Source: Azadirachta indica
Lineage: Eukaryota > Streptophyta > Magnoliopsida > Sapindales > Meliaceae
NCBI GenBank assembly: GCA_022749755.1
Contig: CM040446.1
Location: forward strand, 798,966-862,965
Length of the DNA: 64,000 nt
Reading direction: 5' to 3'
Shown here: one piece after another, positions 34,021 through 46,139 of the stretch
Numbering within the stretch: position 1 is the first letter of the stretch
Layout: each line of letters starts with the position of its first letter
Program-made: the position numbers and the translations under genes
Notes under the pieces: model-generated
The model's database searches: none
The model's input: only the letters and a program-made list of their open reading frames with translations
Told to the model about the DNA's origin: nothing

Positions 34021-36370
34021 TGTTGGAGATTTTTAGTATAAACTTGATGATGTAACAAATAACACAATATACTTATAGTCAAGACATGTATAAATGCATT
34101 GTCCTTAAGGAAATTTTTGCCCTTCAGGACAATGTTCTGGTGCAAACAGGATTTTATGGCAGTATTCCCTCCAAAATACAATGGCTGTTAGTTCTATAAG
34201 GGTGCACTCCCAAATATAGAATTCTTGAACAACGCTAAAATTAAATATCATTCTCTAATAATATTTGTAATTGATGGGGGATCAGAAATAATGTAGGAGA
34301 GACATTTTTCTCATATATTCTTTTATATATTCTTTTATATATATGGCTAAAATATAACCTCTATTTATAAAGATATATGTATCTTTTTATTTGGAACATA
34401 TCTCTTTATAATACCATTTCATTTATAATTTTTATACACTACCAAATATATTTTGAAATATTTGTATACTTATAAAATATACAACAATTCCCCTCTATTT
34501 CAAAATACAAACAATATATTAGAGAATATTTAGAATTCAATGCATATGTACTAGTGCTTATCAGGCTATGAACCATCCATTAGACAATTAATCGTATCTT
34601 ATAGGAATTTGGTGAAACATATAGTTTCTATGAACCAAAAGTGCTTTGGTGTAAGTCAGAGGACTAGCTATCCACATTGAACTCTCACAATGTGTGTTGT
34701 TCAGCGGTTTGGCACTTTCATGGCCCTATGCCTACTTGGAATTCATGAATGCTTTAGAAATGCTTGCCTAAACTCTCATAGAAAGCGACCCAATTTCACA
34801 TTCATATAGGTGAACACTCCATCAAGCATGTCCTATAGTTTAAATATGCTACCATGTAATATTTGGAGTATGGAGTTCATTAAGAGCATAAAAGCTCATT
34901 CTTTGTTACTATAATTTTAAGTACTATCTTGTCAATAGGAAGTGACTCAATATAATTAGATATAAGATTGATAGTACAACAAGACAACAAGTGACTTGTT
35001 ATTACTCATATGAACCTACTTCATGGGATCTCCAATCATATATGTGGGTTTCCTATCACTTTTACTTTTTGTTTTAGGCATAGTGCCCTCCCCCTCAACT
35101 TTTAAAAAATATAATTCTTTTTAGTGGTTTTTCTCAAATAAATTAGCCAAAATTAATTTTCATATTATCACTTAAGTGATTATACATCATGTCTTTTTAA
35201 AACTTTTCTTTTGATATAAATGATATAAAGATTTTGATATACACATTTTTTTAGTTGAAAGTTTTTCAACAGATTTTATTTCTACTAAAGGCAATTCAAC
35301 ATCAATACATCACTTTTCACTATTACCTTTTTTAATAGTAGAGAATCATCACATATACATTAATGGTGCCTTTTACATATTTATTCAATAATCTTATAGG
35401 CAATCCAAAAGTCTTATTGAAAATTATTAACATGTTTATAATGTTTATAATTTCTCAAAAAATATAACAATGATGCCTATACCACATGAACTCATATTTC
35501 ATACAAATTTTATTCAATATAAAAGGTTACCATAACACATATTTTGTTTAATAAATGAGACTAATCTTAATTTAATATACATATATATTATATAATAATT
35601 GTTCCTCTCATAATTTAACTAGAGTAATAAACAATAGTCTCTTTTAAGTCACTTATGCTAGAAACCAATTCATCAACCCATATTTTAATTAATATAGAAT
35701 CTTTGGAACTAGCATGCAAAATAAATTAAGGTCAAATAAATATAATTCAAAATCACACCAACATTATAATGAATTATATGTAATAAGACCTTCGCATTAA
35801 TACACAAAATATTATGTCCAATTTGCTTAAATTAACAAATTATCAATAAAAACTTTTCTGGGCTATATTATAAACTACCATAAGTCAGTAGGGTCATATT
35901 AGTATTATTTAATAAATTTTTAGGATCAAATAATAACTTTTGGGAAATGTTAGTAAATATCTAAAGACTATATCCACAAACAAATTAATCAATAGATATT
36001 AACATGAATGATAGTTTACAAATGGATCCGAACGTAATTTACCATCTTCTTCCTTTCGACCGTCCCGACTCATCAATGAAATTTTTAACAAACTGGCCTC
36101 AGTAAAATCATACTGCTTTAATTTGGCGTGTGTCTCCACACCACAATGAAGATAGATCACAGATGGTAATTTATTAAAAAATACTAAATTAAATTTGATT
36201 TTATCCACTAATTATCTTATGATTTATTAAAACATATACATTTATCATAATCATCAAATTCAAGAATATATCTTGTATTCATAATATTTGTAATGTTAGA
36301 GTCGTGTACCTTATGGTTCATAATGGAAATATACTTGTCAAAGTGTCTCCCTCCTTTTCCATTGACAACA
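34021..36370 (-). mobile_element. Degenerate non-coding LTR element, copy 2, one LTR
   Basis: LTR at 34021-34486 (TGTTGGAGAT to ATACAACA), then an internal region to about 36370 that aligns with 24200-25440 of copy 1 from about 35020 onward. The first 530 bp of the internal part are absent from copy 1. On the minus strand AGAGGGGAAT lies directly before the LTR start, as a polypurine tract would, which supports minus orientation with this as the 3' LTR. No second LTR is found; the right end is lost at the 36395 duplication boundary. No protein domain recognised. Confidence 0.6.
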
Positions 36371-37802
36371 TCTGAATTTTCAAAAATATGAATTTTATTA
36401 CTCTTTAATATTAAATTTTAAATAAGTATATCTCATTATTACTTTAAGAACTTATAAAAATAAAAACACATTTTTTGATGCAAAAATTCATAATATATGA
36501 CAAAATATTGGTTAGAATATATCAATAAAAAATTTATATAAAATGCATAAAAAATAAAAATAATAAAAGAATATGGATAGACTTTTTTTTAAATTTGATA
36601 TAAAAAACTTATAAATAAAATAATTAAAAATTTAGACCTTATAAAAAAATTATAGGTGAAAGAGTTTTAAAAGTAAACAAATATAGTTAAAAAAAAAAAC
36701 TATATTTGAATTTGATTAAGATACAGAAAAGTAAAAAAGAAATAGAAAACAATTTTTTATTTTTTTTAATTTTTGCACTAAATTTTGAAATTCTAACCAA
36801 AAACTGTTTTTAAATTAAATTCAATTAATTTTTATTAAATGCATATTTTAAGAATTCATTGTATTTTTATTTTTAAAAACACAAAATTGTATTCAAATAC
36901 AATATCATATAAGCTCTATATTCAAGGCCAATTTGAAATTATGCGTGACTTATAAATAATCAATGTTATATTCAAGAAATAACTTTCTCTTTTTAAAAAT
37001 AATAGTTAAGTATTTTATAAATCATGTTGTTGAAAATATTATGAGTTTCAAATATTAATTGAGGAAATTCGCTTGTAATTTTTAATATTAAAATATCATA
37101 ATAACGTATAATAACCACAATAATAGATAAATCACTAACTAAGTCGTGAGGTAATTTGACGTATCTACCTCTATAACACACAAATCAGAAAATTTAACTA
37201 TTTTATCAACATATTTTGCTTAATAGTAGGGATAACATTTTTATTATTCTCCATTTATAAAATAAGTAAGTTAATTATTTTTTTCAAACATAAATTTAAC
37301 TGAAATTATAAAATAAGTCACTTATTACTTTTTAGTTCCCACTCCAAACAGACCTTAACAATGGATAATATTTTCAAGAAAAACAGAGCTTGTAGTGAAA
37401 GAATAAAGTCCTCTATGAACATGTTACTATAAGATCTATATCGATCCAATGAAGTCGTAACATTTTCAAAGTGGAGGTGTATGTGTTATGATTCTATTAG
37501 ATGCTTTGGTACCATAAACAATGAGACAGAGGGCACCTCTCTAAAATTTTCTCATAATCAATGTATTTATTATTTGTAGAGCGCATAGAAACATAAAATA
37601 TAATTTTGGGAGAAAGGCAAATCTTTTATTGATCATGATTCTCAAAATGAGACATAAATTATCCTTCGTATCCCTAGCATGAAAATCAACTAATAATTAA
37701 AATATAAAAAATGGGAACCAATGACAAGTTACTACTTCTCATTTGGTTTTTGTACTCTAATTAAGAAGATCAACCAAGTGCAGTACTTTTCAGGTAATTG
37801 TT

Positions 37803-38171
37803 TTATTGTTTGGAGGATGGCGATGGCACTGGCGATACAATCTTCAAGATTTCTTCACAGTGATTCTTGATAAATGTAGGGAAGAAAGGGTTGAAAGGAA
37901 AAACCTTAGGCCAACAATTTTTATCAGCTTTATTGAAGGCCTTGCAACAATTAGCACTGCCAATCAGTTCGACACGGTGGCTTAAGAACGAGGTTATGAC
38001 CTCTTCTACACAGCCATGAACACCTTTGAGTGTTGACAGGCACTTGTCAACATCAGGTTTACAATTTCCGAACAACGTTGGCAACTGCAATGCTGCTAAA
38101 CCGGGAGCAGTCATCAGGAATGCACATGCAAGGATCAAAGAAATCGAATATGTTATGCTGGCTTGAGACAT
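37803..38171 (-). CDS. Prolamin-like secreted protein, type C copy 1
   Basis: 122 residues from the ATG at 38171. The frame extends further upstream with another ATG at 38255, but that lies only about 24 bp from the TATA box. The MSQAS start begins a normal signal peptide (hydrophobic to about residue 25, ending GLAA) and aligns with the starts of B, D and F. Cysteines: C44, C54, CC75-76, C86, C105, plus an extra C37 before the domain. The core reads NCWPKVFPFNPFFP. The proline/serine-rich tail is SPVPSPSSKQ. It differs from C2 at residue 11 (Ser, Ala in C2). Divergent to D1. Confidence 0.88.
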   Translation of the reverse strand: MSQASITYSISLILACAFLMTAPGLAALQLPTLFGNCKPDVDKCLSTLKGVHGCVEEVITSFLSHRVELIGSANCCKAFNKADKNCWPKVFPFNPFFPTFIKNHCEEILKIVSPVPSPSSKQ

Positions 38172-38272
38172 ATTGGTCTGAGTATATATTTTGATAATAT
38201 GTAAATGCAAAGTAAGCTCTAGGTTCGTTGAATTGTTGTGACTGAGTGAAAACATGGCGGTAGATGTTGCGG

Positions 38273-38279
38273 TTTTATA
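38273..38279 (-). promoter_or_regulatory. TATA box of C1
   Basis: CTATAAAACC on the minus strand, about 105 bp upstream of the MSQAS start; conserved in C2 and F. Confidence 0.65.
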
Positions 38280-39125
38280 GGCCAAATATGATAATTAATG
38301 TTTTGTAACTCTTGCATTTAATCCTCTTTTTGATCGCTTCCAGATTTTAATGGCAGTTAAAGAGCGAAATTATTAAAAAGAAACAATTTAAACTGATTAT
38401 TATTTTACTTTCAATTCATACATTTGTATATATTAATTGATAATTATTACTTTAAACATTTATGAACTACTAAAGCATTTGGGTTGATAGTATTGGGGAA
38501 ATTAAGAATTAAAGAGGTTGCCTTTCAATTCGTAGATAGAAAATTAAGAAAACATTCAGATATAAATGCCTTTGATTATATATTCATGAAAAAGAAAATA
38601 ATGACGGAGCCAACACAGTATATATGTTCTAGTAATCAATTAATGTATATAGCTGAGAACTGAAACGGACAAATCTATCAACTAAATATATCAACCTTAT
38701 CTTCCATTCAACAAAAATGTAATGTCAACTTAATTTCTTTTCAGGACAGGACATGATGTGATCTGTTTGTAATATTACACATAGACCATATAAAAATATA
38801 ACGGAAGACTTTGATTCTAACTTAGTTTAGTTTTTAAATTTCTCTTTATCATAGTCGTGATTTTATTGAAAGTCAGTCCCAGAACAAGTTAACCTGATTA
38901 TTCCGTATGTATAACCGGCAGATGCAATAGCATAATTCGGACAATAATTACATTGAAGATTAAATTCTAACAGTTACGACTTACAATACATGATCATCAA
39001 AGATGCCCTATAGAACCACACCATGTACCACCAAATTTACAACACAGTAAATTCACCAACAAAACCAAGAGCTGCATAACTTAATTTGCTGTTTACGACC
39101 GAAGTTTATTCTCAACCAAATTCAA

Positions 39126-39416
39126 ATGTCTCGAGCTATTTCGATTGCGTTGATCGTTCCATGTTCAATATTCGTTATGGTTTCTCCAGGTTTAACAGCA
39201 GCGGGAACTGAACAAGCTGAATCATCTTTGCCACCATTGCTCGGACATCGTGATCCTGCCGTTGAGAAGTGTTGCAAGGCCCTCAGTGAAGCTGATAACA
39301 ATTGTTGGCCTAAGGTTTTTACTTTCAATCCTTTCTTCCCTCCATTGTTGAAGGATCATTGCACCCAAATCTTGAAGAATACGGCAACGTTACCATCACC
39401 ATCCTCGAAAAACTAA
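39126..39416 (+). CDS. Prolamin-like type D copy 1, internally deleted (96 aa)
   Basis: Starts at ATG 39126 (MSRAISIALIVPCSIF) with an intact signal peptide. Compared with D2 it lacks exactly 90 bp, from just after EKC to the CC pair, so VEKC joins directly to CKALSEADNNC. The frame is preserved, but two of the six domain cysteines and the central helical stretch (FSTLKSVHGCVEEV...) are gone; four cysteines remain. The deletion ends share TGTT, suggesting microhomology-mediated loss. It may be a null or a changed peptide. The upstream TATA position reads TATAGAA, as in D2. 954 bp separate its ATG from that of C1. Confidence 0.75.
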   Translation: MSRAISIALIVPCSIFVMVSPGLTAAGTEQAESSLPPLLGHRDPAVEKCCKALSEADNNCWPKVFTFNPFFPPLLKDHCTQILKNTATLPSPSSKN

Positions 39417-39589
39417 AGCAATAAACCCTTAATTTATAACTGCAGTTGGTCATCTTTTTCCAGCATTGATATTTTGTAAGTAATAAAATGACAAATAAGG
39501 TTAGTTACTAAGTAGTCTATGTTTTCCTTCGTTGAAAGAAAAAGCTTAATTATTAGCTTATTTTGATGTTAGGAGTTGGATTTATGTTG

Positions 39590-40860
39590 ATGTGAAATAA
39601 CCTATTCCATTTAACATTATATATTAATAGCACCTTATTTTTTTGATAATAACTTCTCACATAGAGAAATTTATATCCACAGATAAAGAGAGTCACACAC
39701 TTTGTGAGAAAGTAATTCAATACTTTCACTGATAATATTTATTACAATAGTTTATTTATAATTAATTTTTAGGTTCTATTATATAAAGAGTGAGTCTATT
39801 CATATCCTAAAATTTTACTCTGAACACTCATATTTTAATAAAAAATTTATCACAAAAAGTATTTATTATATAATTTAATATTAAGGGTACAACTCAACCT
39901 ATGTGAATATTCTCTTCAAACTCATATTAATATAACTGTCTACCATAAATCTAAATAATTTCTACTTAGTATCAAAGTAATTTATCATTTTTTTTATAAT
40001 CATTGATACAAGGAAAAAAATTAACGTTTGGGAAGATTTAAATGACAAATTTTTTTAAAAAATTATATATCGCATAAACTACGGAAAAATTTCTCAATTA
40101 TTAAATTTTCAATTAAATTTGAAATTTTATTTTAAAAATAATTTAAAATGCACTTAGGTGTGATGTACTTTTTTTTACAGATGTATGTAAAAAATCAAGA
40201 TACATAATTAAAATAGTTTAATTAAGGGCTATCTAGGCACTTAAAGGTGTATAAAATAAACTTGAAGTTTTAAATAGTTTTATATAGGTCTACAAGTTTA
40301 AAGAGTTTTAGAATAGATTTTGGCGTGCAAATAGGTCCATCACATTCCCAATGTAGATGACTAGTCCGTTTTAGTTACTTTATTACATTTTAAAAATAAA
40401 CATATAGTCCTTGATTCTCAATTTTTTCCTTAGTTATATCTACTTGATATTTTACAAGTAATTCAATAATAAATAAGAGGGCTTAGTTAATTATAATAAA
40501 GTTCTTATTAAAAATGACTTAATAATTTGGGTTTGTCTTTAATTCTAATGAACTGGTTTTTAAATTGGACCAAATTATTTATTAGACTTGTGCCTTAGCA
40601 AAAAGAATACTAGTCCAAGGCTCATCTTAGATTTATCTCTTTATCCTTTCCATCAATTTTTTTCTTTTTAATGTGGGCCTAACTTTCGAAGTTATCTTAC
40701 AAATGGGATAATAATTTATCCGGCTTATTTAATATAAAGTCAAGAATCAAAATCCAACATAATATATTCATATATTGATTTCGTAAGTCTTCAGGAATCT
40801 TTGTAGGATTTTGACCGAAAATTAATATTGTCAAATAGTAATCTTTGTAGGAATTTGCTT
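39590..40860. repeat. Spacer repeat, third copy
   Basis: Aligns with 20450-21640 and 32500-33340. The end (40670-40860) matches the 3' flank of the DEFL genes, but no DEFL exon follows: the match stops near 40860. Confidence 0.55.
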
Positions 40861-40869
40861 GTGAAAAGA

Positions 40870-41415
40870 GTCTTATAAATATGTTTTACAATAAATTAAT
40901 TTTTATAGCTTAATTAGTAAATTATATTTATTAATAATTATATTATATTGTAGGGTTGAATAATTACGAAATTCCCAACCACAATTTAGAGCAAGGTTTA
41001 GACTAGATTCACTTTTGAGATTATCAATGGAGTTTGTTTGGCTAATTAAGGGTATTGTTAACTAATTAGTAGAATTAAATATTCCCTTAGTTGAACTGTG
41101 TTTCATAAATTTTTTTTTATTAACAATTGACACCCTTTTCAAAGGAAAGAGAATATATATGTAGTGAGTATAATAACAATATTAATTAAGGGTATTTGGT
41201 AATCTTAAACATTATCATTTGATTTGATTGAGTATAATTTGTGTAGTGAGAATAACACTAATGATTGATTACTTTGAAAATTAATGTTACTTGATATATA
41301 CCGAGGCATTATGTACAAGAAAAAATGACAATGAATTAGTTTGCACGTGAACACATATATCACATCTATTGTTACACAAATATATTTTAATGGGATGAGC
41401 AAAGCAAGTGACTCT

Positions 41416-41471
<56 letters not shown>

Positions 41472-44400
41472 AAAATTTTTCACATCAAAATGATGCACGA
41501 ATGATGTATGAATGCAATATAATTAATAAGATTCAAATCCCCCATTTTTGGCATTTTTGTAGTAATAATAATAATATAGTTTCTTGTTTAACCTCTGTTG
41601 AAATTAATGGTTGACATATTAGATCACTGTTAAAGTAAAAAAAAATTAGTTATATTTAAAAAATTAAACTTTATTATATACATGCTCTGATAAATATCTA
41701 AATAAGTCTTTATTAAATATTTTTTTATTATGTACTTACTTTTTCTCTATATCTATAAAGTATTCATCACACTTAATTACTTTTTATTTTTTTAAAATTA
41801 TACAAATAGTATTTAATTTTAGAGAAATTTTTTTATAATTTAACATGCCATATAATTAATTTTCCATAAATTATTAAATTCTTTTTAACTCATGATATAT
41901 AATTTTTAACAAATTTAAGATTTTACAAATATTCTTAAGAATTTTAACCGTATAAGATTTTTGCAAATTTTATATGTCATTACTCGTTTTTAGAAAAAAT
42001 GAGTTTACAAAGTAATGTTCTTTTTGTTATTTAATTAAGTTAAATCTTTCTTAAGATTTAATTATATAATATAATGGGTATATACTTTTTACTTTTATAA
42101 TTTAAAACAAGTCGAGATGTCATAGAAAAATAGAGACAACGCCAAACAATCCCTTGGTGTCTTTGATGCAGCAAAAAAGGACCTAGTTTTCATAAAATTG
42201 ACATGGCGATTCTTTGAATCAAAGGAAATGGAGCACTATTTGATTACAGTTTATAAGTATTACATTTGTCTGAGTAACTAAGAGTATAGATTACAAACAT
42301 ATACATATAAATAGGACCTTGAAGTGTGTGAGAGGTGGAAAGCATTAAGTTGAGTGAGAGTCTCTTGTAAGCACACAAGTTTTATTGTACAGAATATTCT
42401 TTATTTTGACATTAATAAAGAGAAGTTGAGAGTTGAGGTCTTATTTCTTTCTTTAACGCATAGCAAATATAAAATAGTGCAGAGAGCAACAAAGTTGATA
42501 ATTACTAACTATAAATTGGTACTTAACACATCACATGATGCAGCGTGTAGTAAAAGGACAATGTCATGACAATTAATCTATTAGACTTTTCTTTATAAAA
42601 TATGAACTCGAACTAAACTCATGTAGGTTGATGGGTCATATCATTGCTATATATATATATATATATAATTTTGATGTTAAATTATTCTAATTAAATATTG
42701 AATGGCTGGCAACCATGAATGGAATAGCATAGGAAAAGGGAAAACACAACACACACGTATAAGTATAAACTGCTGAGCAAACTGTCATCTCACAGAAAAT
42801 GAAAGAAACCCCATGTGGCATCGGCCTAGTACATGCTTAATTTTAGTGTAAATAAATTAAAGCTAATTACTAAAAGCTTCTTTTCTTCCTTTTAAAGTTA
42901 TTGACTACATCTCTAGTATTGGTATCCCGCATACACACACCTATTTCAAAACTAATTATTTTAAAAATAATTTGGATCGTTTCAAGATCATGATTCGTTA
43001 GATCCACCAAAACCTAATCCGTTCAATGTTAGAAATAATAGGATAACGATATCATAGGCAATGCCAAGCTTCAATTATTAAATTAAATTAATAACAAGAT
43101 TAAATTAAATTAATTTGTTGGGCACATATATAGCCGACGACCTAACACCTTCTAATTTCGATGTTTTTGTTCTTCCTTTTAGCCATCACCCACTACACCA
43201 TCACCTTCTATGCTTATCCATTTTTGATTTCCTATACCAAAACTTAATATTTGATACATATATGTCATTACCCAAAAGAAAAAAGAGAAATTGATAAAAA
43301 AAAAAGAAAAGAAAAAATTTATTAAACATATTATGGAATTGATGCATGCAAGCTTTTTTATTTTTATTTTTTTTGTAAAGATTAAAATAATTAGATATAT
43401 AAATATATAGTCATAGATATAGATTTTGTGTTAACTAATTAGTCAAATTAATGCTTTATATATATTTTGATGTTTTTGGCAAGAATCGGACAAACATATT
43501 TTCAACTATGGCTGCGTTTGAAAACCACTATGCTGCGGCATTCATTCATTTCTTGTGACTTTCTTTTTTACTTAGTTAATTCAACTACTTGGATTTCAGA
43601 TGTTCTTTTTATTTAAATAATACTGTTAACCTTCTTTTCCTTTTTTCTGTATAATGTCAAAAAAAGAAAAATCTAATTATGAAAATATATCTTTTATATT
43701 CCCACAATATCTCAAATACATATAAGTTAAACAAAAAAAATCTACAATGAAAAGATATTAGAGTTGTAAGGAAATATATTTAAGAGCGATATATAATTGA
43801 ATCAAATTAAACATTTTATTTAAAGGAAATGTTTCATACATCTTTATTGTTTGGTTTAATACCCCATTACTTCCTATTATTTGCCAAATAATTCAATAGT
43901 ACTTCCATAATATTTTCTTTGTTAACAAAAATTGTTACTTTTTTAAGGTACAATTAAGTAATTTGATATAGTTTTGACATATGTTATTTTGACATATGTT
44001 TTGACAAATAACATGAGATAATATGGTATTAAGCAAACAACAGGAGCTTATCAAATATTCTCCCTTTTATTTAAATTACTAAAGTTCTTCTAAATTCTCT
44101 GTGTCTATATGTGAATATATATACATATATTCTCATATGTCATATCTACCACTTATATGAACTACATAAATATAATAACTACTTTTTTTTTAAAAATTTG
44201 ACAAATATCACAAATATATTCGCACAATGTGTCCATTATTTATCTTTAAATCCAAGTGATATCTACTTATATAAAATGATAATTTGTCCCCATAAAAGGG
44301 TGGAGAGCCCCACATTTTAAGTGGTAAATTTTTGCTTTAAATAAGAGTCAAACACTCTAGGTCAAAGGTCCAGTATACCTTATTAGAAATAACTAATATA

Positions 44401-45120
44401 AATACTATACAATTTTAATCTTATTTTAATATATTTTTAATTTATAAATGCTCTTATATATTATTGTATAGTGCACAATACTGATGGAGAAATGGATTAA
44501 ATGAAATAAAAATAACATATACCAAGAAATGCTCCTATATTTTATTTTATAAATGGATAAATAAGACAAAATTGCATATAGATTTTCGATTTTGTCTTTT
44601 GATTTTTTTTTTTTTTTTGGTTCTTCCATTTTAAACAAGAAAGGGATAAAAGTTGAAATGTGTCCTTTTAGCGTCTACAATTATATGATTTCAAAATGAC
44701 ATTTTCACCCTTAAAAATAATTATTAGCAATATGGTAAAGATCAAGCTTTCACAATCATTCTTAAACCCACAAAGTGGTTTTGCCTGCAAACATTTCGAA
44801 GACATTTTCACCTTCTCCAATTCTATCACACCTTACCCATACATTTTCGGATATTTTTATATTGATTCCTTTTCAGCATTAAAATTCATTTAAAAAAGAA
44901 AAAAGTATCATCAATCATAATTAAATAGCCTTATAGAATAAGAAAAAAAGGTTAAGTTATTGACAATACCCTTAACCTAGAAGTGAAGAAAGTTTATTTA
45001 ACAACCTATATCTACATGTATCACACCTATAGGGAGAGTTATCCAATTTGAATGGTGAAGCAAACAAAAGATAAGCAAACTATCAAACAAGTAGAGAATG
45101 ACTTTCATTTATTCATTTTT
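40870..45120. other. Intergenic, no gene seen
   Basis: AT-rich with microsatellites: an AAT/ATA run at about 41417-41470 and AT at about 42649-42667. Reading frames here are short, low-complexity and mostly lack ATG. None is supported as a gene. Confidence 0.55.
41417..41470. repeat. Trinucleotide microsatellite (ATA)n
   Basis: About 18 units of ATA/AAT without interruption; creates a spurious poly-Ile frame. Confidence 0.9.
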
Positions 45121-45127
45121 TTAAACT

Positions 45128-45610
45128 TTATCTCAAGAAGTGGGAAGTGGAAGTCTATAAAAGCAATAATTTAATTCTGAGGTATCTTAAGAATTTAAAT
45201 AAGTGCTTTTTCTAATTAATTCGCTTAGCCGATAGGACCAAGTCAAAATATGTAATTTGGTGCAAGTCTGCTTCATCGCTATCTCTTTCTAAATTTGTAA
45301 TGAATAATGCCACAAAGGAACCAATAAGTAAAACAAAATGGGGCTTCTAACTTAAATAAAAAAGAAAATGTGTGTATACAATATGATCATGATTAGGTTG
45401 ATTTTTTAAATTAATATTATATATTTCAACTACAATTATTACCTAATACTTGTCTTACATATAGATGTTGTTCAACTTCATTGGAGAAGGATTTGACCCA
45501 AATGTCATAAACAAACAACTTGTTTACTAATAAGTATTCCAATCGTATTATCATGGATCCAAACTAAGTGGCTCGCAAAATATTTCCGGCTAAAGTTGTC
45601 AGAAATCAAT
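45128..45610. repeat. E1 downstream flank, duplicated at 50865-51290
   Basis: Blocks such as AAGTGG...GGAAGTCTA, CAATAATTTAAT, GCCACAA(A)GGAACCAAT and TTGTTCAACTTCATTG occur in the same order at 50865-51290, downstream of the E pseudogene. Confidence 0.7.
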
Positions 45611-45982
45611 TAAACAGAGGGTGTTGGATGGCGGGGCGGTGCGAGCACAATAACCTTTGAACAAGATAGGAAAGAAAGGATGTACAGGAAACATTTTGGG
45701 CCAACAATCTGTATGGACAGTAAGAAAAGCCTTGCAACAATCAGGGCTAACGTTGCTGTATCTTCTGCTATACACTGACGTATGAATTTCTTGAACACAT
45801 CCTTGTATTTTGTATAAGGGCGACCAACATTTCATTACTTTTTCTCCTCCTGTAGGTCGTCCTACGGGAATCAGAGAAGGCATTCGTGGTATTATAAGCT
45901 GAGCTAACCCAGGCTCAGCTAACATTGCAATGCATGTGCCCAGTATTATAAGAGAAGCCAGTGCTTGAGCTTGCTTTGACAT
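45599..45982 (-). CDS. Prolamin-like / egg-cell-secreted-like protein E1
   Basis: 127 residues from the ATG at 45982; the frame upstream lacks ATG up to its edge. The signal peptide MSKQAQALASLIILGTC ends near EPGLAQ. The domain starts with KCW (C52), then GC62, CC82-83, the CWPKMF core (C93) and GYC112. The C-terminus TLCLIDF departs from the PAST/PASV ends of its relatives and adds a seventh mature cysteine (C123). A small indel near the old stop, extending the frame, would explain this. The first-Cys CW motif and the overall pattern resemble EC1-type egg-cell proteins. Confidence 0.85.
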   Translation of the reverse strand: MSKQAQALASLIILGTCIAMLAEPGLAQLIIPRMPSLIPVGRPTGGEKVMKCWSPLYKIQGCVQEIHTSVYSRRYSNVSPDCCKAFLTVHTDCWPKMFPVHPFFPILFKGYCARTAPPSNTLCLIDF

Positions 45983-46124
45983 TATTAATGTAGCAATAAT
46001 ATTTGAAGTTTGAGTCCTAAATCTGTGATATTGGAAAGAATACAAATAGATTAAGATTTAAAGAATAGAATACAAAAGTTAAAATAAAAGTAAGTCAATT
46101 TTCTTTAAGAAAGTTAATTTTAGA

Positions 46125-46134
46125 TTTATATATA
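46125..46134 (-). promoter_or_regulatory. Candidate TATA box of E1
   Basis: TATATATAAATC on the minus strand about 145 bp upstream of the ATG. AT-rich context makes this less certain than for A or C. Confidence 0.4.
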
Positions 46135-46139
46135 GGCAT

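Larger units (their letters stand above)
36395..39583. repeat. 3.2-kb segmental duplication, left copy
   Basis: Direct, near-identical duplicate of 58983-62262. The length difference is almost wholly the 90-bp deletion within D1. It contains the C1 and D1 genes. Both edges are sharp: at the left TTATTACTCTTTAATATT begins the match, at the right it ends after GGATTTATGTTG. The part before C1 (36395-37800) is AT-rich and without a gene. Confidence 0.9.

Noticed and set aside
36993..37181. A 62-residue frame identical to one at 59580-59768
   Set aside because: Identity is due to the segmental duplication; the frame starts with GTG, is low in complexity and has no domain.
38253..38255. Upstream in-frame ATG of C1 (and its C2 equivalent)
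   Set aside because: Only about 24 bp from the TATA box, so probably not in the mRNA; the MSQAS start aligns with the paralogues and begins the signal peptide.
41408..41614. Frame with a long poly-Ile run
   Set aside because: Translation of an ATA microsatellite.
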